Shown one piece after another: positions 58,190 to 64,000 of a DNA stretch of 64,000 bases (positions are counted from its first letter, which is position 1; every line of letters begins with the position of its first letter). This DNA is from Erigeron canadensis (Eukaryota; Streptophyta; Magnoliopsida; Asterales; Asteraceae). The stretch is taken from contig NC_057764.1 in the NCBI RefSeq assembly GCF_010389155.1, positions 2,170,001 through 2,234,000 on the forward strand, in the 5' to 3' direction. Position numbers and translations under genes: made by a program. The notes below the pieces were generated by a model, which made no database searches, was not told the DNA's origin, and saw only the letters and a program-made list of their open reading frames with translations.

Positions 58190-61100
58190 ATGGGTGATGC
58201 AAGTTCCAGCAATACAAAAGAGCCAAAACAACCTGGTTCATATGTAAAGTGTCCCATGCTTACTTCCACGAATTACACAGTTTGGGCTATCCAAAAGAGG
58301 GTGGTGTTAAAGATTCATAAAGTATGGGATGCTATTGACCCGGAATTGAAGGAGGGAGCTTCGAATGACTTGGCTATTGGATTAATTTTTCAGGGCATAC
58401 CTGAAACTCTAACTTTGCATATTGGGAATGAAGACTCTGCCAAGGTAATGTGGGAAGCAATCAAATCCATGAATCTTGGTGCTGACAGAATCAAAGAGGC
58501 CAGATTGCATACATTGATGACTGAAATTGAAAACTTCAAGATGTCTGAAAAGGAATCCATTGATGCAGTAACGGGGAAATTTCTAGTTTGGGTGCTTAAT
58601 GTGCTGCCTTGGGACAAAAGATCGAAGAAACAAGAATGGTAAAGAAGTTCTTGCAGGTTTTGCCAAGGACTAGATACATACAGATGGTGGCATCATTGGA
58701 GCAATTTCTCGACTTGAATAAAGTTAAATTCCAAAAAGTAGTTGGGAGACTAAAAGCCTACGAAGAAAGGACACAAAATGAAGGGACTCAAAACAGTAAT
58801 CAATCTAAGTTGTTATTTTTGAAAAACAACAATAAAAGAAATAGCAACCCATCAAAAGGAAGGGCAAAACCTACAAAGTAAAAGGTCGAGTTCAAAACAA
58901 CAGTCAGGAGAAAAAATGCGAAGGCTCATCAAGCAACGTCAATAAAAACAAAAAGAAAGATAGATCCAAAGTCATCTGCTATAGGTGTGATAAAGCAGGT
59001 CACTTTGCTTTTGTTTGCCCAGAAAGAAATCACAAGAACAATGAATCGAACCTTGTGGGAACTGAAGTGGCAAATCCTGTATTGTTCATTCATGAAGAGG
59101 TGTTTCTTAATGAAGAGAAGGTGGTGCCAAGCAGATATCAGAATGAAACTGGTCAGGATGATACATGGTACCCTGACAATGGTGTTAGCAACCATATGAC
59201 AGGGTTTAAATCATACTTTATAAAACTCGATGAAGGAATTGTAGGTGAAGTCAAGTTTGGAGATGGTTCATGTGTTCAGATAAAAGGAAAGGGCTCAATT
59301 CTGTTCAAAGGGAATAATGGCCAAAGATTGATGACTCAGATTTATTATATACCCGAGCTAAAAAGTAATATAATAAGTCTTGGTCAAGCAACAGAGGTTG
59401 GCTTTGACATAAGGTTGAAAGGGAAGTTCTTGACCATGAGAGATTCAGGTGGCAACATGATATTGAAGGTGGAAAGATCACAAAACAGATTGTATAAAGT
59501 ATGCCTCAAAGAACTTTCTTCTACTTGTTTGCAGATTCTCAAATCTGAAAAGACGAGTCTTTGGCATAAAAGGTTAGGTCAAATGAGCAACAATACGATA
59601 AACACAATGCACAAGAAGAACATGGTGCATGGATTGCCAAGGTGTGACCAAAACATTATTTGGGAGTCATGATTAGTTGGAAAACAAACAAGAAGATCAT
59701 TCACACAAGCTACTCAATATAGAGCCACAAGAAAACTTGAATTGATCCACAGTGACCTGTGTGGACCAATTAGTCCCTCAACAATTGAAGGTAACAAATA
59801 TATACTTGTCTTTATTAATGACTACTCACGGTATATGTGGTCAAGTCTTTTGGCCAGAAAAGAAGAAGCTTTTCAAAGGTTCAAAATGTTTAAATCTATT
59901 ATAGAAAAAGAATCTAGTGAGAATATTCAAACCCTACGAATCGATAGAGGGGGAGAATTTACCTCACATGAATTCAATCGAATCTGTGAGGAGAGTGGAA
60001 TTAAACGCCACTTAACTGCACCGTATACTCCGCAACAAAACGGTCTAGTTGAACGGAGAAATTGCACATTGATGGAGATGACCAGGTGCTTGTTAAAATC
60101 TATGAAGGTACCCAATTGCATTTTGGGGGAGGCTGTAAGGCACACAACTTATCTCATCAACCGGCTACACACTGGATCTTTAACCAACACAACCCCGTAT
60201 GAGCTTTATAGGAACAAAAAACCCAATCTATCACACATTAGAGTCTTTGGTTGTCTTGCATACACAAAGAATTAGAATGTAAAGAAACTGGATAATCGAG
60301 CAACACCATACATACATCTCGATGTAGAGCCCGGATCTAAAGCATATCATTTGGTGGATCCGATTAGTCGAAGTAAAGTGGTGAGTTGAGATGTAGTGTT
60401 CATTGAGGACAAAGGGTGGAATTGGGACGAGGTGGGAAATAAAACTGAAACTGAGTTGGGAGATAAGGGGGTCGGGTTTAGCCCGGTTGAAACTACCAAA
60501 TCTGAAATTGTTTGCCCCATCAATATTGAAGATACCCAAACCCAACCTGGAGAAGATGAGCCCACAAGAAATTTAAGTGATGGTTCAGTTCATTCAAGCT
60601 CACACACTAATGATGAATCTATACCCAGTTCAGAAACACATTCTGAAGAAAGCAGTCAAGAAAGCACGGTTCAAAGTGATTTAAGAAGATCAACAAGAAC
60701 TAGGGTTCCTACTATAATATTACAAAATGATTTTGTGCTTAATTGTGAGACTCTTTTACTCACAATTGATGACGAACCAACAACGTATCAAGAAGCAAAA
60801 GACGATTCGAAGTGGATATGTGCAATGCAAGCAGAAATAGATTCTATGAACAAAAATAACACATGGAAACTCGTTGAACCACCAAAAGGGGCAAAAGTTA
60901 TTGGGCTAAAATGGGTGTTTAAAGTAAAAAAGAATGTTGATGGCTCGATAAATAAACACAAGGCAAGGTTAGTAGCTAAAGGGTATGCATAGGTTCCTGG
61001 TATTGACTTTGAAGAAGTGTTTGCTCCTGTAGCTCGGATTGAAACGATTAGATTGCTGATTAGTCTTGCTGCATCAAAGGGATGGGAGTTACATCACTTA

Positions 61101-62317
61101 GATGTAAAAACAACATTTTTAAATGGCGAATTGAATGAGATTGTACATGTATCACAACCCGAGGGATTCACGAAAAAGGGTGAGGAGCAAAAAGTATATC
61201 TTTTGATCAAAGCATTGTATGGCCTAAGGAGGCACCTCGAGCTTGGAATATAAAGTTGGATCAAAAGTTGAAGGAGATGGAATTCGTACGATGTACAAAG
61301 GAGCAGTCTGTCTACAAAATGAACAAAGGTAAAGATATTCTTATCCTAGCAGTTTATGTAGATGATTTGTTTATTACTGGAACTTGTGCAAGTATGATCG
61401 GAGAATTCAAGAAAACAATGTCACGAAGGTTTGATATGTCAGACCTGGGTAAGCTAAATTATTACCCAGGGATCGAAGTGGAGCAAGGGAGTGATTCCAT
61501 TATTATTAAACAAGTTGGATATGCTAATAGAATTCTCAAGGAGACTGGTATGTATGAATGTAACTCTACAAATATTCCTATGGAACTTGGGTGTAAGCTT
61601 GGTAAGGCTCAGGAAGAAGATGATGTCGATCCTACTAAGTATAGAAGGATCATTGAGTGTTTGAGATATTTATTGCACACTCGACCTGATTTGGCATATG
61701 CAGTTGGGGTGTTAAGTCGATATATGCATCAACCCAAAGTCAGTCATGAAGTCGCTATAAAACACGTGCTAAGGTACTTAAAAGGAACAGTAGGTTATGG
61801 TATTAAATATGGCAAAGATGAAAAAAGTAAGCTCGTTGGGTTTAGTGATAATAGCCATAATACAGATCCAGAAGATGGGAGAAGTACTATAGGTCACATC
61901 TTGTACTATGGAAAGTCCCCGATAGCTTGGTGTTCACAAAAGCAAGCAACTGTAGCTCTCTCATCATGTGAAGCAGAGTTTATGGCAGCTACTACTGCTG
62001 CTTGTCAAGCTATTTGGTTGCAGGAGTTGATATATGAGGTGACTGGATTAAAGAAATAAGTTGTGATAATCAAGATTGATAATAAATCAGCAATTTCATT
62101 GACTAAAAATCCGGTATTTCATGGGTGAAGCAAGCATATAAACACAAGGTATCATTTTATACGAGAATGTATAGAGAATGGACAAGTTAGTGTTGAGCAT
62201 GTAGCTCGTACAAGCCAACTTGCAGACATACCCACGAAGCCTTTGGCAAGAACAAGATTTAAGGAAATGGTGACCATGATCGGGGTAGAAGACTTCCTTA
62301 GTTCAAGTCGGAATTAA
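58190..62317 (+). pseudogene. Copia gag-pol polyprotein, disrupted
   Basis: Gag starts ATG 58190 (TNYTVWAIQKRVVLKIHKVW); one-base deletion near 58572 and a TAA shortly after break it. CCHC knuckle CYRCDKAGHFAFVC at about 58978-59019, protease WYPDNGVSNHMTG (Asp-Asn-Gly instead of Asp-Ser/Thr-Gly), integrase with HH-less remnant LWHKRLGQMS, then core Asp (HSDLCGP), Asp (RIDRGGEF) and Glu (GLVERRN), RT with [14 protein letters not shown] and YVDDLFITG (61354-61380), RNase H with LSSCEAEFMA to SSSRN stop near 62315. Stops: TGA 59670-59672, TAG 60273-60275, TGA 60387-60389, TAG 60990-60992, TAA 62057-62059, TGA 62126-62128; a two-base deletion near 61229 (GLRQAPRAWN expected). Host-unrelated replication machinery; this copy is inactive on its own. 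Confidence 0.88.
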
Positions 62318-62326
62318 GGGGGAGAA

Positions 62327-62612
62327 TGTTGGAATTAGTTCCTAATTGTTAGAAGATGCTAGCAGATTAGGATTAGTATTCTAGTCGAGTTAGGATTAGA
62401 AGTTACCATATTTACATTCTGTTTAAGTTTATGTCTAGCGAGTAATGTTAGCCTAAAAAGTAGCAGTTTGTAATCGAGTAGGATATGTATACTTGGAGGA
62501 CAAGTTGGTTCTCTATATATACCACCCATGTAATCAGTTTTGAGTTGAGTTTTTCTGATAATAATACGAGCAAGTTAGGCTAGTATATTCTGAGTTTTGT
62601 TACTGTTATTAC
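62327..62612 (+). repeat. Copia 3' LTR
   Basis: Same length as the 5' LTR, directly preceded by the polypurine tract; Tat LTR sequence resumes after it with GGCAACGATTTCC. Confidence 0.9.
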
Positions 62613-62763
62613 TTTGGCAACGATTTCCTTTATTTAAGGAAACGATATGATAATATCTTTTTTGTGCTTATCTTCTTTAGCTAAGCTGCTTAACCCACTG
62701 GGCAACTTCTTAGTCCGCAACCTTCCCATAGTTAGGATTACCCTGGGTGGTAGCGGGTACGTC

Positions 62764-63346
62764 AAACAATTTTGATGACTGTAGCATTGAGCATTAAAAA
62801 CGAATGTCCAAATAACTTAATTTTGTTGCAAACTACAAACTTGATACCATTTATTTTAGTCCGTTAAGTCCAAGTAGGTGACCCTCATGTGATAGCACAT
62901 CAGTATTTTTGTAAAGGTTGGCACCCTTCAATAGAAATATTCCCAACATTATTAATGCGTACCGAGAACATGCTCCGTAATTATCAAAACGTGATTCCAA
63001 ATTGCTATGGGAGTATAGAGTATAGACTCCATTAGTAGATAATAATCAGTAGCCAAGGTTGTATAATTTGACCCGATTCTAGACTTACAATAGTTACAAA
63101 CATATGTGTTACTAATGCCCCGTGCATTTGAAGTATATACAAGTATACAACACAAAAAAATAAAGTACAATGATTTAGAAAACCGATCAATAACAAGAGC
63201 AGTGAAGCCTGATTTTCTATATGAACAAAAGCACAGAGCAACCACTGTAATACTAGATTTCCTTTTAACTTTCTTACATATGAACTACATGCATTCATCA
63301 AACTATAAACATCACCACAAGCGTGTTGAACCATGAGTGTTATGGG
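62764..63346. other. Intergenic and probable 3' UTR of the kinase gene
   Basis: No coding region. The stretch just left of 63347 is likely the 3' UTR of the minus-strand kinase. The 76-100-codon frames here carry no motif. Confidence 0.45.
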
Positions 63347-63664
63347 TCATCGTGGACCCGAAAGTTCCATTGCTTCAAATACAAGTGAAGACTCTTCTAT
63401 ATAATCTGCATATCTACGTGGGAAACTTTCTAACGCTCGAAACCTAGGTGTTTCAATTGATTGGGACGCCTCCCATCGCTCCACCAACCCTTCTCCTTCC
63501 AACATTCTCAATACTTCAGACATTTTGGGTCGATACAAAGGGTTAAATTGGGTACACAAAAGTGCTACTTGAACCATTTCTTCCAACTCGACTCTGTCAA
63601 AACTGTTCTTTAATGCCTTGTCGACTATCAGGTTCAGTTTCCCGTCTTTATGTAGCTTCTTTAC
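63347..63664 (-). CDS. NIK-type LRR receptor kinase, last exon only
   Basis: Last exon, 105 codons to the stop, preceded by an acceptor TTCTGCAG at 63665 and an intron that runs beyond the window. It encodes the C-terminal lobe end and tail of a plant receptor-like kinase of the LRR-RLK II group: VKKLHKDGKLNLIVD, then EMVQVALLCTQ, RPKMSEVLRMLEGEGL (the conserved subdomain XI Arg), WEASQ, and a tail ending EAMELSGPR. That last motif is characteristic of NSP-INTERACTING KINASE and related SERK-like proteins, which sit in the plasma membrane and act in antiviral and developmental signalling. The rest of the kinase, membrane helix and LRRs lie to the right of the window. Frame is intact here. Confidence 0.85.
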   Translation of the reverse strand, partial: VKKLHKDGKLNLIVDKALKNSFDRVELEEMVQVALLCTQFNPLYRPKMSEVLRMLEGEGLVERWEASQSIETPRFRALESFPRRYADYIEESSLVFEAMELSGPR

Positions 63665-64000
63665 CTGCAGAACAGACCCGGATAGGATAAAATGTTAATA
63701 CAAAATCCAATTGCAAAAACATCACTATCAAAGCATTAACGGTTTGAATAGGATGATTTTACGAAGTTGCGGTCCATTGATAAAACACTTTGGATGACTT
63801 TTGACCCACTCCGCCCATTTCACATGATCCCTTTTAAGTGCAACTTATTTATCTTTTTGATCCATCAGAGATGAAACATATCGCAAAAAGACCAGTAAGG
63901 GAGCAGGTTCAATTTGCTTCCGTGAAGGTTATTAACAAAAAAAATTATAAATGACGATTTTAGAAAGTCTCTCTTAATGTGAATATTTGATGTACTAAGA
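63665..64000 (-). other. Intron of the NIK-type kinase gene
   Basis: AT-rich, no coding frame; the donor site and previous exon are outside the window. Confidence 0.7.

Larger units (their letters stand above)
57590..62612 (+). mobile_element. Ty1/copia retrotransposon inserted in the Tat 5' LTR
   Basis: 5' LTR 57590-57875 and 3' LTR 62327-62612, both 286 bp, both starting TGTTGGAATTA. By eye they differ at seven positions (about 2.4%). Primer-binding site TGGTATCAAGAGCT at 57882 resembles the complement of initiator tRNA-Met. The polypurine tract AAGGGGGAGAA (62316-62326) abuts the 3' LTR. Flanks TTTAG (57585-57589) and TTTGG (62613-62617) may be the target duplication with one change. Domain order gag-PR-INT-RT-RH is the copia order. 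Confidence 0.92.
52099..62763 (-). mobile_element. Tat-lineage Ty3 retrotransposon, gag-less, interrupted
   Basis: Minus-strand element. 5' LTR is 62763 down to 62613 plus 57589 down to 57348 (split by a copia insertion); 3' LTR is 52493 down to 52099. LTRs begin TGACGTACCCGC and share the TTTTTCCCGAGATCTTG and GTACGCCGG landmarks. Just inside the 5' LTR is TGGCGCCATCCGC (57341-57329), a primer-binding site like those matching tRNA-Asp in this lineage. Pol order protease/RT/RNase H/archaic RNase H/integrase and an antisense ORF before the 3' LTR fit the Tat lineage of non-chromoviruses. Only about 450 bp separate the PBS from the protease-end homology, so gag has been deleted. No 5-bp duplication was found outside the LTRs. 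Confidence 0.8.

Overview
The window reads as nuclear DNA of a flowering plant (eudicot). Genes have long AT-rich introns with GT-AG (one GC-AG) borders, the proteins belong to plant families, and more than half of the sequence is transposon debris. The mix of Helitrons ending in GCAACGCGCGG-type hairpins, Tekay-like TGTAACAYCC long terminal repeats and Tat-lineage elements suggests an asterid, perhaps Asteraceae. That is inference, not something the sequence proves.

Layout. 1-6.1 kb: degenerate and solo LTRs. 6.1-15.9 kb: a Tourist-like MITE, a 150-bp tandem array, Helitron and LINE remnants and a Stowaway MITE. 15.9-21.7 kb: a 5.8-kb Mutator-like element with long terminal inverted repeats. 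It carries a FAR1-like/MULE/SWIM/OTU-like transposase gene on the minus strand and a convergent gene resembling the CACTA-associated Transposase_24 family, both inactivated by stop codons. 21.7-25.9 kb: nothing genic. 25.9-29 kb: a duplicated Helitron end carrying a Stowaway insertion, then a long-TIR element with a near-perfect 9-bp target duplication. 29.4-33.9 kb: the one intact complete gene, a TRICHOME BIREFRINGENCE-like O-acetyltransferase (minus strand, five exons). 34.4-42 kb: a small Helitron, then a decayed Helitron whose body holds three long solo LTRs, one of them inside another, all with 5-bp target duplications. 42-46.3 kb: SINEs, MITEs, and a hAT-like element containing a foldback element. 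47.1-50.1 kb: a broken SRG1-like 2-oxoglutarate dioxygenase gene, its introns filled with two abutting Helitrons and a MITE. 51.8 kb: a 71-bp hAT MITE. 52.1-62.8 kb: a gag-less Tat-lineage Ty3 element (minus) with an antisense extra ORF and a young Ty1/copia element inserted in one of its LTRs. 63.3-64 kb: the last exon of a NIK-type LRR receptor kinase that continues past the window.

The host genes (TBL, dioxygenase relic, NIK-like kinase) are unrelated in function, as is usual for plant chromosomes; I see no gene cluster or operon-like system. The most unusual element is the Mutator-like transposon. It combines the transposase plus OTU-like domain with a CACTA-type second gene, paired self-complementary hairpins inside each terminal repeat, and subterminal repeat arrays. 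Several of its nonsense codons, and most of those in the copia element, fit C-to-T change at CAG, CAA or CGA codons, as expected from decay of methylated repeats.

Limits: coordinates of splice sites and element ends were read by eye; family assignments rest on motif recognition without database search.
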